NCBI RefSeq assembly: GCF_002865645.1
Contig: NW_020194557.1
Location: 806,001-870,000 of the forward strand
Length of the DNA: 64,000 bases
From: Hyaloscypha bicolor E
Taxonomy: Eukaryota; Ascomycota; Leotiomycetes; Helotiales; Hyaloscyphaceae
Reading direction: 5' to 3'
The notes under the pieces are model-generated. The model worked only from the letters and a program-made list of their open reading frames with translations. It was not told the DNA's origin and did no database searches. The position numbers and the translations under genes were made by a program. This document shows, piece after piece, positions 11,806-23,757 of this stretch. Positions within the stretch are counted from its first letter, which is position 1. The number at the start of each line of letters is the position of its first letter.

Positions 11806-12164
11806 CTACTCGTTCGGCCGGGCTCACCTGGTTCTCGCTTAGCACGCTTACCAGGTGAGGGAGGGCAATACGCAAAAACCAGCAATACGCAAATGTAAAA
11901 CCCCACCAAAAATCAATTATTCGCGCATGATTTTGGGAGCAACCGCACGTAATTAATAACTCGTTAAGAAGTAGAAATAGTTTCTTAATACTAAAACTTC
12001 TCCCCTCTAAAATTTAGAGCCAAAAATCCGTAGTTGCGGGGGGTGTCAAATTTCCCCATACAAATTTTTGCGGTGATTTGCGTATTGCTGGTTTTTGCGT
12101 ATTGCCCTCCCTCACCTGGTAAGCGTGCTAAGCGAGAACCAGGTGAGCCCGGCCGAACGAGTAG
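11806..12164. mobile_element. Inverted-repeat element with perfect 89-bp termini
   Basis: Positions 11806-11894 and 12076-12164 are exact reverse complements over 89 bp by base-by-base reading. Each terminus contains an internal 10-bp palindrome, CTCACCTGGT/ACCAGGTGAG, and a tandem motif AATACGCAAA..AATACGCAAA. The 181-bp interior is AT-richer and encodes nothing. This is a MITE or foldback-like non-autonomous DNA transposon. The GCAATACGC-type motif resembles pogo/Fot1-like fungal termini as far as I recall, but the family is not certain. No convincing target duplication was found. Confidence 0.85.
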
Positions 12165-13547
12165 AGTAAGGAGGGGCGATCACGACGAGTGGGTCGAAGG
12201 CAGAGTGAATCTCCATTAAGGTTTTGTTGCAGATCGCTTCAATGTTCCACCTGTTCTGGTACACTCGAATGTTTGCCAATGTCTTGTCTCGATTCTCTGA
12301 CTAAAGCTTGGTTAGACTTCCCAGCTGGAGTGAATATTGAAACTGCAAGTTTGTTGCACTTGCCAATTTTCATCTTTGCTATCTTTCCGCATCAAGCTCT
12401 CACAGACAACTCACGAGCGCCGAACTCAACAAAAGCTATATCGAAATCCCAAGAACCATCGCCAATGAGCATGAGATGAGAGCTCGACATCAAAGGTGAG
12501 AAACGCAATGTCCAATAAAAGTTCTCAAGGTGAATGATACACTCTGGGAACATTCGGTGGAAAGTGAATTCGACTTCAATATCCCAAATCAACCTCAGAT
12601 ATTGACTCAAGCTCGAAATTGTTGATTCTCGCTCCACTCGAGGAAACTTGTTAGGAGAAGCCAGCTTCCTTTCATCTCGTACAATTCTCCATGCTGACGC
12701 TCATTTATCAGAACCGCTTCGGACATTGGTACGATGTGTAATGAACGAACAAAAGCTCGAAGTTGAGAATTCTATTCACTCATGGATCTTTTCTAGAGAT
12801 GTGTGGTTTTATTCATATTAAAAATCCTCTGACATAATTTCGAACTTGAGTTAATGTCTCTCTCATTATGTGTACCAACGAGAGGGCGGTGGAAAACTTG
12901 ATATAATGCGATGTAGCAACAAAACTGAGTAATTGAAGATTCGATCTGGACTAGGGAAATTATATCAAGCAAGAATTTTCCACTATATCTGGATCATCTC
13001 CGACTTTTCATAATCGAGTTCACTTTGTGTAGCTTAGAATCCTTGGTTCATTATATGTGACTCTGATATCAAGAGCTCATTCCTCTTCTTTTCACTTCGC
13101 AGACTTTTGCGTCGATATCTAGTCGAGAAGTGATTTTTGTTTGAAGATAGGACGATAGTGAATACAAAGGGGATACAGAGTTTTCTCCGGTGTTCAAACG
13201 AGAACTTGCTTTTCATCTGGAGATATAGGAAGACAGTGAATGCTTGGAAACACATTCAATTGCACCTCATAGACCTGTTTATCGATAATTAGACAAGTAG
13301 TGAAGTGCCTTTTATCTGAAGATATAGGATGATAGTGAATGCTCAAAATGTGATGTGTTGCACATCGACTCAATGTCCCAGGATGCCTTGGTACAATCAG
13401 TTCTGATTGCGCACAGATTGAATATATCACCTTATAGATATTAGCTACTCGTTATATTGAATGTCCACAGGCAGGATCGAACACTGAGAGCACCTGTAGA
13501 CGACTTAAGTCAAATCAACGCCATCCCATCTAGCCTTTCCATCAACT
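12165..13547. other. Gene-poor stretch with diverged repeats
   Basis: No gene is recognised. Around 13140-13345 a motif of the form ATCTGGAGATATAGG.. followed by ATAGTGAATGC recurs about three times at roughly 85-110 bp spacing with many differences, suggesting an old tandem duplication. The minus-strand frame at 12637-12392 has a protein-like look (aromatic-rich), but no flanking exons or motif support it. Confidence 0.4.
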
Positions 13548-15699
13548 TCATAACTCCACCAAGCCCATCTCAATAGCCTTTATCTGAAGTGCCAACAACC
13601 TAGAATAATACCTACTAATCCAAAACGCTCCCGCCGCCACCCAAAACCCAGGCCGCCCACCGCGTCTCCAAACACCCCGAATCTCACCCATGCCATCAAA
13701 GCCCCAAATACTCTCAATTCCATCCGCGACTTCATCACCAAACACCTTCCTCGTCCTCGCCCTGCCATTTTCATATCCCGTTGCAAAGATAATCTCATCC
13801 ACATTGCCAATCTCTTCTTCATCAGAGAGAACAATGCTGTGCGGATTGATACGTGTGATTGAGAGATCGGGGGATGATTTCACGGAGATGGCGCCTGAGG
13901 CTATTAGCTCGGATGCGCCGATGTTGACGTAAAACCCGCCGGCGCGCTGGATGGTCAGGACCAGGATATTGAGGTATGGGTCTGGAGGCGTGGGGCGGAA
14001 ACCGACTGCGGAGAGGGAGGCGATGAGGGGTGCGTCCATGTGGGAAAGTAGGGATAGGGCATCGGCGCCGATGGTGCGGAAGAGCGTTGAGGGGAGGGAC
14101 AAGGACATCATGTCTGCATCTTCGGCGGGCTGTAGGAAACTGAGTTGAGGAGGTGGGTAAGGGGAGAGAGGGGAGGAGACACTTACGGTGCGTTCGTTGT
14201 ATTGAAGTGAGAGGAGCTTGTGCACGCGTGCGAGGCTTACGACGAAGGTTGGGGAGCGTTGGATCATCGTCACTGAAGCCCCGGCTTTGCAGCATGCTTG
14301 GGAGATGTCGTGGGCGGAGTTCCCGGAACCGACGACGATGACTTTCTTGCCCTTGTAATCTGGTGATCCTCCTTTGAAACCACTCGAATGCATCGTTTTG
14401 CCCTCGAACGTTTCCATCCCGGGGATCTCAGGGATGCGGGGTTCGCCGTTCAGACCGGTTGCTTGAACGATGTGCCGTGGATGAAGAGTTCCTGGAAACC
14501 ATATGAGCACTTTTTGTGTAATAAGTAGAGATTCTCGAAGTCCTTACGTCTTGTTTTCTTGCCGTCTTGGCATCTTTCTACTTCGACAAGCCAGCACTTC
14601 TTGTCTGCTTCCCATTTCGATGAGATGATATGAGTTTCGTTCCACACATTCAAATCCAGGGCAGCTTCATAGCACTAGCAGAAGTCAGCCTCTGTAGCTC
14701 AGCGAGGAAAACTTACCTCCAGAAAATCTGCAACTTTATCTTTCGGCGCCAGGACCTAGATGGAAACAGTTCAGTATCTGTAGAATTAGAAATGGAATAT
14801 TAACCACTCACAGGCCAAGTTGGAGGATACGGGAAGTAGGGTATGGCATTGGAGTAGCAAGAGTCATGCAAGACCAAGTCATCGTATCGCAGCCTCCAAG
14901 CATCTCCACTTCTCATCTGTTTGTCAATTACCAGTGTGGGCACGGCAAGCATGCTGAGTCTAGCAGCTGTCATCAAGCCGCTGTGCCCGGCTCCTATTTT
15001 ACCGTAAGTCTTGGTTCAGATTCGCAAATCCGCATTTGAGCACTCACCAACTATCAGTACAGTTGGCTCTTGATCGATAAAATTCTTCTTCCGTCCGTGA
15101 TACTCTCCCCAGCTCAAATTTCCCGCAGCTTCCGGCGCCACATGAAAAGGCCTCTTGCTTCCCGTCAGAAATGGGGTATCTGTCAAGTCCCTCAAGGTTG
15201 TAAACATTGTATAAATCCTCCATTCGTCACCATTCTCGACATCTTGGATGAGCCGCATAATCCCTCTCCCGTTCCCAATCTTGTTCTGCAACGTAATATG
15301 GACCAAGATGCATTTGATCTTTCCTATCGGATCAACGTTGGCGATTCCAGGTTTCTTGTCACCCAAAGCGAAACTTTTGATGTTGCATTGTTTGCCAGGT
15401 TTCTTGATGAATGAGATGATCTCTTTCGCGCCGGATAGAGTGCTGAATTTGGTGTTTGAGAGGCAGAGATGGTCGCGCCAGTAGCTTGTCGATGCCATCA
15501 AAGAAATGAGCTGGGAATAATCTTTGATGTCCAGCATGGAGTTGAGGCTATCGATACAACTCCTTGCAATCCCATCGAGCTCAGCATCGGATTGAGGAAG
15601 CGGGGCAGCGCTCGGTAAGGGGTAAGATGCGGCAGGGAGCTCAAAGGACGACTCTTTCAGAGGAGGCTCGATTGAGGGGTTGAGTGCGATTGAACCCAT
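13548..15699 (-). CDS. Flavin-containing monooxygenase with NTF2-like N-terminal region
   Basis: Six exons on the minus strand (15699-15048, 14993-14812, 14755-14717, 14674-14548, 14491-14187, 14129-13548), all GT-AG and phase-consistent, encode about 628 residues. Residues 1-200 resemble an NTF2/SnoaL-like fold preceded by a Pro/Ser-rich leader. Then come the FAD-binding VLIVGAGHSGL (about 214-224), the class B monooxygenase fingerprint FEGKTMHSSGF (362-372, FxGxxxHxxxF), the NADPH-binding VIVVGSGNSAHD (about 384-395) and FATGYE (550-555). This architecture adds one oxygen atom to a nucleophilic substrate using NADPH and O2. The substrate is unknown. The fingerprint favours a YUCCA/FMO-like over a Baeyer-Villiger enzyme. 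The start ATG at 15699 has a good context and no in-frame upstream ATG was noticed. Confidence 0.9.
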
Positions 15700-17610
15700 G
15701 GTGATCTAGGAGGGCTTGATGTGCTGGATGCGATGATATTGCAAAAGGAAAAAAACGAAAGAATCCAGAGTAGAAGATGCACTGGAAGGAAGAATAATGC
15801 ACAAACGAAGACTAGAGATTTTAGCTGCTGAGGTATGGAAGACTTTCAAAGTAGTAAGCATGTGAATCAACGCGGCAACTTCTCTGTCCTTGTGACTTAA
15901 GATGAGTAAACTGCGAATTGGGCACAATATGCATCCGTTTTTCAGCAATTACTAAAGTCAGACAAGATGACTTTCGTCTATTTCCTCTCAGCTTTCATAC
16001 GTAGTGTATGCTGACAACCACACAACCACACCGCCACACTACATCTAGGATTGCACTAGCGCTTACATCAACCTCCAATTGCACCTCCCAGCTGGGGTCT
16101 TCGATTGCAGTCGACACACGGCCAATGGACACAATTGGGCGCTCAAATAAAACTGCCGTAAGCTGTCAGATGACAAGTACCTTCTACCTCGGCGGTAGCA
16201 GAAGTTGGTATCTGTGGATAGAGATCTCATCAATGCTGTTGGATGTTGCAAGCGTGATCGAGGGGCAAAAACCAGGTCGGAAGACCGCTTGAGAAGTAAG
16301 ATGTCAAATAAGATCGTTAGACTTAGACATAAATCGAAGAAATACCGTTGTTCGCTCCCAATCTGACGACCGAGACCTACCACTCCTTCTGTGTAGGCTC
16401 GTCCTTCCTGAATCCCAACTCGCCCGGAAACCCTCCCTACCACCTCACCATGAACGGGAAACATGTCCATCGCGCTCATCTCCGTTGGTCACCAGTCATG
16501 TTCGGATACGTCTTCACCGCAATCCAACTCTCGCAAAAAACAATGATATCACCCATCTCACAGCATTTACCATTGTGAAGAGCTTCCCGGTGATGAGGTC
16601 TTTGAGGCCCCCTATGAATCATTCTATGAATTCCGATTTCGAGGGATTGGCTGGCAGTGGTTTCCAAGCGGGCATGTGCTGCTTCTGTCGGCCTGGCCGA
16701 TTACGATGTACTCGTGGCTTGTCCTTCTTTAGCCTCAAAGCTGAGGTAGTAATCTCGAGACTTGTAAAGGGCGTAAGGGCTGCCGAGCTTTCTGGGGAGT
16801 GTAACATAGACAAAAGTGGTGAGGGGATGGTGCGTGCAAAGTGGGAGGCAGGGCTAGAGGACCCGAAGAAGAGATTGAGTGAGAGTAGACATTGCGTTGA
16901 TGTGTTTTGGCCCAATGGCAATTGTGGGTAGCATTGGGTTTGTGAAAGAACAGGGAGGACAACTAAGACACGATATTCCCGTGACCTTGAGCTTGGTACT
17001 GTATGAATCGAAGGCTGATTGACTGCGCACTAGGGCGGATCTGGGGCAGTGGCAGAGGAACGAATTTGATGAGTCGGGCCTCAAATGTATGCACCGAGAG
17101 AAATGCTTGGCTCGGCCATGATGACTCGTGCGTCTCAGGGTTGCTGTAGTTTGTCGATGTTGATGGTCTGCATGGGATTAAAACTGGGCTCGCGGTGGAC
17201 AGAAAAAGCGGCACCAAATTTCAAAATTTCATTCAAGTCAAAGTTGTACCTTCATCTAGACTCGAGAGGGGCAGGAACTCACGTTCTACAATTTCTGAGA
17301 TATTTGAAAAGAGGAGGCTTTGAAGATAATAACGCATATGTGCATTTAGAGAGTGCAACGTCCAGCTTGGCTTGGAAGATTTCAAGATGAGTGCCGCTTT
17401 TTCTGTCTAATGGGAGTTGAGGCACCAGAGGCAGGTCGGATGCTTACGTGATCAAGACCCTAGCAAAGCCAGCTTCATGACGACCAACCGAGTCTTGGTG
17501 CCTTCAGCAACAACACCTTCAACACAGTCCTCATCCTCCCCCGGGACACTGAGTGAAGCCATCACGAACCATCGCTGGAGGATCTGGGACAGAGCCCATT
17601 CTTCTTCGCT
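15700..17610. other. Divergent intergenic stretch between monooxygenase and VPH1
   Basis: About 1.9 kb separate two divergently transcribed genes. Frames of 70-148 codons occur on both strands (for example 16479-16063 minus and 16485-16931 plus), but none shows a recognised motif or a clean exon chain. The final part (about 17480-17610) is C/T- and CAAC-rich, as expected for the VPH1 leader. A small lineage-specific gene cannot be excluded. Confidence 0.4.
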
Positions 17611-20332
17611 ATGGTGCACCATCAGGATACCATGTTCCGCTCGGCGGACATGAGCATGGTCCAGCTCTACATCGCCAACGAAATCGGTCGGGAGATTGTG
17701 AATGCATTAGGAGAGCTGGGACAGATCCAATTCCGAGATGTACGCATACAAACATGTTGCAGAGCTTCCGCTGATGATTCTGATAGCTCAACTCCGATGT
17801 TACTGCTTTCCAGCGAACCTTTACGCAGGAGATAAGAAGACTCGACAATGTTGAACGACAGCTACGTATGTGCCGATACGAGCTACACAACCAATGCAAG
17901 CTGACAAAATGATAGGATACTTTTACTCGCAGATGGAAAAGGCTGGAATTCCTCTCCGCAAGATAGATCTTGATGTGGACACCTTAGCTGCCCCTTCCGC
18001 CTCCGAAATCGACGAGCTTGCCGACCGAAGCCAGGCCCTCGAACAGCGTGTGGCATCTTTGAACGATTCCTACGAGACCTTGAAGAAGCGTGAAGTTGAA
18101 TTGATTGAATGGCGATGTGTGCTGAGGGAGGCCGGAGGATTCTTCGATCGAGCCCATGGCAATGTTGAGGAAATCCGAGCCTCCACCGATAACGATGATG
18201 CGCCTCTGCTGCAAGATGTCGAACAACATGGCCAGGGCCAGAATGGAGATGCGGAACGATCCTTCTCGGTCATGAATATTGGCTTTGTTGCAGGTGTTAT
18301 CCCACGGGAACGAGTTGCTGCCTTCGAGCGTATCTTGTGGCGGACATTGCGAGGAAATCTATACATGAACCAGTCGGAGATTCCAGAGCCTTTGATCGAC
18401 CCAACGAACAATGAGGAGGTCAACAAGAATGTTTTCGTCATTTTTGCACACGGAAAGGAGATCATTGCGAAGATCCGAAAGATTTCCGAGTCACTTGGCG
18501 CTGATCTTTACAGCGTGGACGAGAACAGTGACCTTCGCCGGGACCAAATCCACGAAGTTAATACTCGCCTTGGAGATCTTGGCAACGTTCTCCGCAACAC
18601 CAAGACCACTTTGGATGCAGAGCTCACTCAAATCGCCCAGAGCTTGGCTGCGTGGATGATAATCATCAAGAAGGAGAAGGCTGTTTACCAGACCCTCAAC
18701 CTCTTCTCCTACGATCATGCCAGAAAGACTCTGATTGCTGAGGCGTGGTGCCCAACGAACTCCCTACCTGTGATCAAGTCGACCCTTCACGATGTCAACA
18801 ATCGGGCCGGTCTCTCTGTCCCGTCGATCATCAATGAAATTAGAACGAACAAGACTCCGCCGACATATCAGAAGACTAATAGATTTACTGAGGGTTTCCA
18901 AACTATCATCAACGCTTACGGTACTGCGAAATACCAGGAGGTCAACCCCGGTCTCCCAACTATTGTTACCTTCCCATTTCTCTTCGCTGTCATGTTTGGT
19001 GATTTCGGACACGGCTTCCTCATGGTCTGCGCCGCTGCTGCTATGATATACTGGGAGAAGAAGCTCAAGAAGGTCCGCGATGAACTTTTCTCAATGGCAT
19101 TCTACGGCCGCTATATCATGTTGATGATGGGCATCTTCTCCATGTACACTGGACTCATCTACAACGACGTCTTCTCAAAATCGCTGTCCATTTTCCCCAG
19201 CGCCTGGGAGTGGACAGTGCCACCCGGATGGGAACAAGGTCAGACAGTCGAAGCACACCGCAAAGGTAGCTATCGCTACCCATTTGGTCTCGACTGGATG
19301 TGGCACGGCACTGAAAACGACTTACTCTTCTCTAACAGTTATAAGATGAAGCTCAGTATTCTGATGGGTTGGTGCCACATGACATATTCCCTCTGTCTCT
19401 CCTACATCAACGCACGGCACTTCAAGACGCCGATTGATATCTGGGGAGTATTTGTCCCAGGTATGATCTTCTTCCAGGCAATCTTCGGCTACCTCGTCTT
19501 CACGATCGTATATAAATGGTCCATCGATTGGATTGCGATTGGCGAGCCCGCCCCAGGGCTCTTGAACATGTTGATTTACATGTTTTTGTCTCCCGGCAAG
19601 ATTGAGGAGAAACTGTACACTGGCCAGGGCCCCATCCAGGTGTTCCTTGTCCTGATCGCCGTCATCCAAGTCCCAATATTGCTTTTCTTGAAGCCATTTT
19701 ACCTGAGATGGGAGCATAACCGAGCGCGTGCAAAGGGCTATAGAGGTATCGGCGAAACCTCTCGAGTCAGCGCGCTCGATGGCGACGACGATGATTCCAA
19801 CACTTTGGATGGCAGGCACAGCCTTGCCAGCGAAGGCGAAGGCGTCGCCATGATCACGCAAGACATTGGGGATGAGGAGCACGAGGAGTTTGAGTTCGGT
19901 GAAGTTATGATCCATCAAGTCATCCACACCATCGGTAAGTTTCTCTGTCACCGTGATTTACCGACTTTCGCTAATTATGCAGAATTTTGCTTGAACTGTG
20001 TTTCTCACACCGCTTCTTACCTGCGTCTCTGGGCCCTATCCCTCGCCCATCAACAACTTTCCGTCGTGCTTTGGACCATGACATTGGCCATCGGGTTGGG
20101 CTCCACTGGCCCAATTGGTGTCGTTTTACTCGTCGTTACATTCGGGGCATGGTTTTTCCTGACCATTGCAGTGTTGGTGGTTATGGAGGGTACGAGTGCC
20201 ATGTTACACAGCTTGCGTCTGCACTGGGTGGAGGCTATGAGTAAGCATTTCATGGGAGATGGCATCCCTTTCGAGCCATTTTCTTTCAAGCAGATGTTGG
20301 AGGACGACGAAAGCGCGGCCGAGATAAGCTAA
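17611..20332 (+). CDS. VPH1: V-type ATPase subunit a (vacuolar proton pump)
   Basis: Four exons, 17611-17739, 17787-17865, 17916-19934 and 19983-20332, encode 858 residues, the usual size of the family. Subunit a is the stator of the membrane Vo sector and carries the proton half-channels of the vacuolar H+-ATPase. The N-terminus contains [18 protein letters not shown] and the split motif [20 protein letters not shown], which fixed the first splice. The following half is cytosolic. Membrane spans begin near [18 protein letters not shown]. The essential Arg-bearing segment [16 protein letters not shown] lies just after the last intron. That 48-nt intron is divisible by three and open, so an unspliced reading would add 16 spurious residues. 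Start ATG 17611 matches the family's short N-terminus. Expected to be constitutive; nothing odd seen. Confidence 0.95.
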
Positions 20333-20954
20333 GGACAAGCTTTCTGATGGACCCCTGATTTTTCGTTCGGTTCCGTAGATGATCCACCTGTAGAATTACT
20401 GTATTGAAGCTGAACGAGTCAGTTTGACGTAGCCCACTTATACCTTCCCCTGCTTCTTTATGCATGTTGTCAGAAAGAAATTTGAACACGTGGGATTCAG
20501 ATCCCTTGCCACGAGCTGGATCTGATTAATCGATTCGTTCGTGAATCATTTGGGAATCGGAATGGGGGTACTCGTTGGGCAACTGGGCTCGACTTCCCGT
20601 GAATGGCTTTTGTGGCTCCAATTACAGAGGTGAGTCGGAACACTTGCAGCCGTGGGGCAGCATTGGACCCTAACTACCTTTGCTTTTGCGGGCCCTGTCT
20701 GTCGCAATCAATCGATAAGAGAGTTGCTTCTTCACCGCTAGCGTCTAGTGGGGCACAGCTCCAGCTCTCCCCTCCCCCCCTCCTGACCACCCCTCTCCAC
20801 TGCATTAAGCCAGGGCGTTTTCTCTTTCACTCTTTTGATCTCCTGACAGCAATCCTTCTGTGTTCTCTAATACATCGAAGAAACAATCAGCTCATTTGCC
20901 GTGGGGGCTCGACCCACGCATATTAGAGAGAGCACGAACGCACGGGCAGCAAAG
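20333..20954. promoter_or_regulatory. VPH1 3' region and aminotransferase promoter
   Basis: This is non-coding. A pyrimidine-rich tract (about 20755-20850, with CTCCCCTCCCCCCCTCC) precedes the aminotransferase start, as in many fungal promoters. Short frames are present but unsupported. Confidence 0.45.
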
Positions 20955-22880
20955 ATGTCGTTACAAGGAGCATTCGTCAACCGCAAGTTCAGCATGAATC
21001 GCAATACGGGAGCCCCGCGGATCTCAACCAAAATTGCGAGGAGGTTCAGCACGCATGAGCCAAGTGCTAATGGTACGTTTGCTTCTCTTTCGAGTGTTTG
21101 GGTCTGTGTAGTCATGGTGACTTGCATCACCGTGGCCTCGAGCATAAAACCCCTTTCCAAAGCTACAATGGAACAGCCAATGAGAAAATATATGTCTGCA
21201 AATTCATCTGCGGATATTCAATTCCAAGGAAAGAAGAAGGAATGGAAGATAGACGTGGACAAAATGAGGGTATTGCTGCTGCTAATCTAGCTAGAAACCA
21301 ACTCCAAGATCCACCGCCAATTCCGCAACGCACACGAAGGCCACAAGTCGCACGCCGGTCTCGACCCCACACGGGCTTCAACCGGTGTAATTTGGTGTAC
21401 GGAACGCGCCTACGAGCACGGCTTCCTTGAGAACCCTGACGAGTGGGCAAACCTGGGCCAAGGAGCTCCCGAGGTCGATGACGAGATCGAAGGCTCGTTC
21501 GAGCGCCCCCATACGATCGATGTCTCGATGACAGGCAGAGAATATGGCCCTACGGCTGGGATTAAGTCACTGAGAGCTGCGGTCGCCAATCTGTATAATG
21601 CGCATCATAGACAGGGCAAGGAGAGCCAGTATTCGTGGGAGAATGTGTGTATTGTCCCTGGTGGTCGCGCGGGCTTGATACGCATTGCGGCCGTGTTGAA
21701 CAATGCGTACTTGGGATTCTTCATCCCGGATTACACGGCGTACAATGAAATGTTGTCTCTTTTCAAGAACGTAAGTTAAGTTTTCCTTCAGCTTTTGATT
21801 TGATTTGATTTGTTTATGGGGTTGTGGGGAAAGGAGGCGGGAGATCAACATGCACCCCTTTTCTTGGCAGATATGCAGGTGGGCTAACTAATCCCCCCAG
21901 TTCGCCGCCATCCCCTCTCCGCTGTCAGAGGAGGATGGATATCACATCCACCCCGACAAGATTGCGGAGGAAATCGCGCGCGGTACCTCCGTCATTCTGA
22001 CTTCTAACCCGCGTAACCCTACGGGAAAAGTAGTCAAGAATCCAGAGCTCGCCGAGATCCAGAATATCTGCCGAGACCGCGCTACGCTTGTTATGGATGA
22101 GTTTTACGGTGGGTACAACTACACGTCTAACTGTGACGGTACCACCATCTCCTCGGCGGAGAACATCGAGGATGTGGATGAGGACGATGTGCTCATTATC
22201 GATGGCTTGACGAAGCGATTTAGATTACCGGGATGGAGAATCGCGTGGATTGTGGGCCCGAAAGAATTCATCAAGGCTATTGGATCCTGTGGGTCGTATC
22301 TGGATGGTGGTGCGAATGTGCCGTTCCAGGAAGCTGCAGTTGCGATGCTGGAGCCGAACAAGGTGCGCAACGAGATGAAGGCTCTGCAGCGTCACTTTAT
22401 GGTACGTTGCCCCCTTTCCCCTGCCTCGCCTCACCCCTCTCCCCACAAAATTAACTATCAATAAAGGACAAACGCGACTACGTAATCTCGCGCCTCCGCG
22501 CCATGGGCTTCATCATCAAGAACGTGCCCGACTCAACCTTCTACCTCTGGCTCGACCTCGAAAAACTCCCCGAAGAGATCTCTGACGGGCTTAACTTCTT
22601 CCAAGCGTGTCTTGAGGAGAAAGTCATCGTGGTCCCGGGCATCTTCTTTGATTTGAATCCGAGCAAGAGGAGAGATCTGTTTGATAGTCCTTGTCATCAT
22701 TTCGTGCGGTTTAGCTATGGCCCGAAGATGGAGACGCTGAAGATGGGGTTGGATGGCATTGAGAGAGTTGTTAAGCGGTGAGTTTTGCGTTTTCTGAGGG
22801 GTGGGCGCGCTGACAGGGATGATAGGTTCTCGAAAGATGGGAAGTTGACGGAGGAGCCGAAGGAGGAGATTTCTAACTGA
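20955..22880 (+). CDS. PLP-dependent aminotransferase, class I/II
   Basis: Five exons (20955-21072, 21295-21770, 21901-22401, 22467-22777, 22826-22880) encode 486 residues. The first intron is 222 nt; I chose its acceptor at 21294 because phase 1 then joins SAN to ETNSKIHRQF and a TGCTAAT branch site sits just upstream. Fold-type I hallmarks are visible: SNPRNPTGK near residues 233-241, MDEFYGGYNY contacting the cofactor, and the Schiff-base lysine in DGLTKRFRLPGWR (about residue 303), with FVRFSYG near the end. It transfers an amino group between an amino acid and a 2-oxo acid. The subfamily is a conserved filamentous-fungal one whose substrate I cannot name. The N-terminus (FVNRKFSMNRN..ARRFSTHE) is basic and Ser/Arg-rich and could be a mitochondrial presequence; this is inference. 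Confidence 0.92.
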
Positions 22881-23308
22881 GTGGATGATGGCATGGGAAC
22901 CATGGCTACGGCGGGACTAAGATTTGGATATGGAACCATGGTAGGTTGGGATATCGGTTGGGATATGGGTGGGAAAATGGATGAGGAACCGAGGGAGCAT
23001 GAATTAGTTAGATATACTGTATCTTAGAGATCTTCCTAGCCTGATGTTAGCGATTCGATGATTATGGCCTTTCAAGGTGAAAGTTTCTCCACTTTCCCTT
23101 TCTGGATGTGCTAAAATCTGCTAATTCAAGAATGACTCTAGGCTTAGATAACCGATTCAGCTTTAGCATCCCGTCCTGTTGTCAAAGTGATCAGGAAAAC
23201 CGTGATAACCAATTCGCAGATTACTCGAAGCGCTCCAGCAACAAGAGAGAGCTCATCTCGAGGGGTTAGCTCGCAAGGAAACATTTCTAAAGGAGGTAGC
23301 TCTATGAA
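22881..23308. other. Aminotransferase 3' region, then start of a Ser/Gly/Arg-type repeat
   Basis: No gene is recognised. From about 23230 the sequence takes on short motifs such as CTCGAGGGG, GGAGGTAGCTC and CTCGCAAGGAA. They match the degenerate repeat that resumes on the far side of the MITE at 23758. Confidence 0.45.
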
Positions 23309-23757
23309 GATCACGGCATAAAAGTGACGGGATTACAGGGCATTTATGATTTAACAGCACTTGGGTGTCTTTTTTTTTATTTTTAGCGTACTCGGTCACT
23401 AAATTACCTTATAATTCCAGGCCATTGCCCTAAAAATACGCTAGAAGGCGAGAGCAAGGGATACCACACCTTTTTAGGGCGCTTATCCCCTATACTTATA
23501 AGGGGTACCTCGCTAAAAAGCCCTATAGTAATAACTTATTTAGCGTCTAAGCGCTATCATTACTCCGCTAGTAGCACTATTTACTCCTAAAGATCTTTTT
23601 ATACCTTGCGAATGTCTTATAGCGCCTCTTGATATTTGTTTAGGGTATATGGCCTGGAGCTATAGGGCTTTACTGCGATCTTAACCCCCTAAATTGTGCC
23701 CTGGGGGGATGCCAAGGGCCCAAATGCCCTGTAATCCCGTCACTTTGTGCCGTGATA
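23309..23757. mobile_element. MITE-like element, about 450 bp
   Basis: The left end at 23309-23345 (ATCACGGCATAAAAGTGACG and on) and the right end at 23721-23756 are inverted repeats of about 36 bp, with about two mismatches plus a one-base indel. The interior is AT-rich, holds T- and A-tracts and encodes nothing. The element sits inside a low-complexity repeat that continues on both sides, so it is younger than that repeat. No clear target duplication was found. Confidence 0.75.

Noticed and set aside
14691..14714. tRNA A-box-like sequence TAGCTCAGCGAGG
   Set aside because: Lies in an intron of the monooxygenase gene and has no matching acceptor stem, anticodon arm or T-arm.
16063..16931. 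Candidate small gene between the monooxygenase and VPH1
   Set aside because: Several frames look mildly protein-like, but I found no family motif and no coherent splice chain on either strand.
19935..19982. Reading VPH1 through without the third intron
   Set aside because: The 48-nt segment is open and in frame, but has GTAAGT/GCAG borders and would insert 16 residues into the highly conserved [16 protein letters not shown] region.
20898..20925. T-arm-like GTGGGGGCTCGACCCAC
   Set aside because: The loop lacks the TTCRA consensus and no cloverleaf can be built upstream.
21098..21430. Alternative frame near the aminotransferase start that looked like a frameshift (GIAAANLARNQ)
   Set aside because: The acceptor at 21294 joins exon 1 in phase 1 to the conserved frame without any frameshift, so the other frame is intronic or chance.
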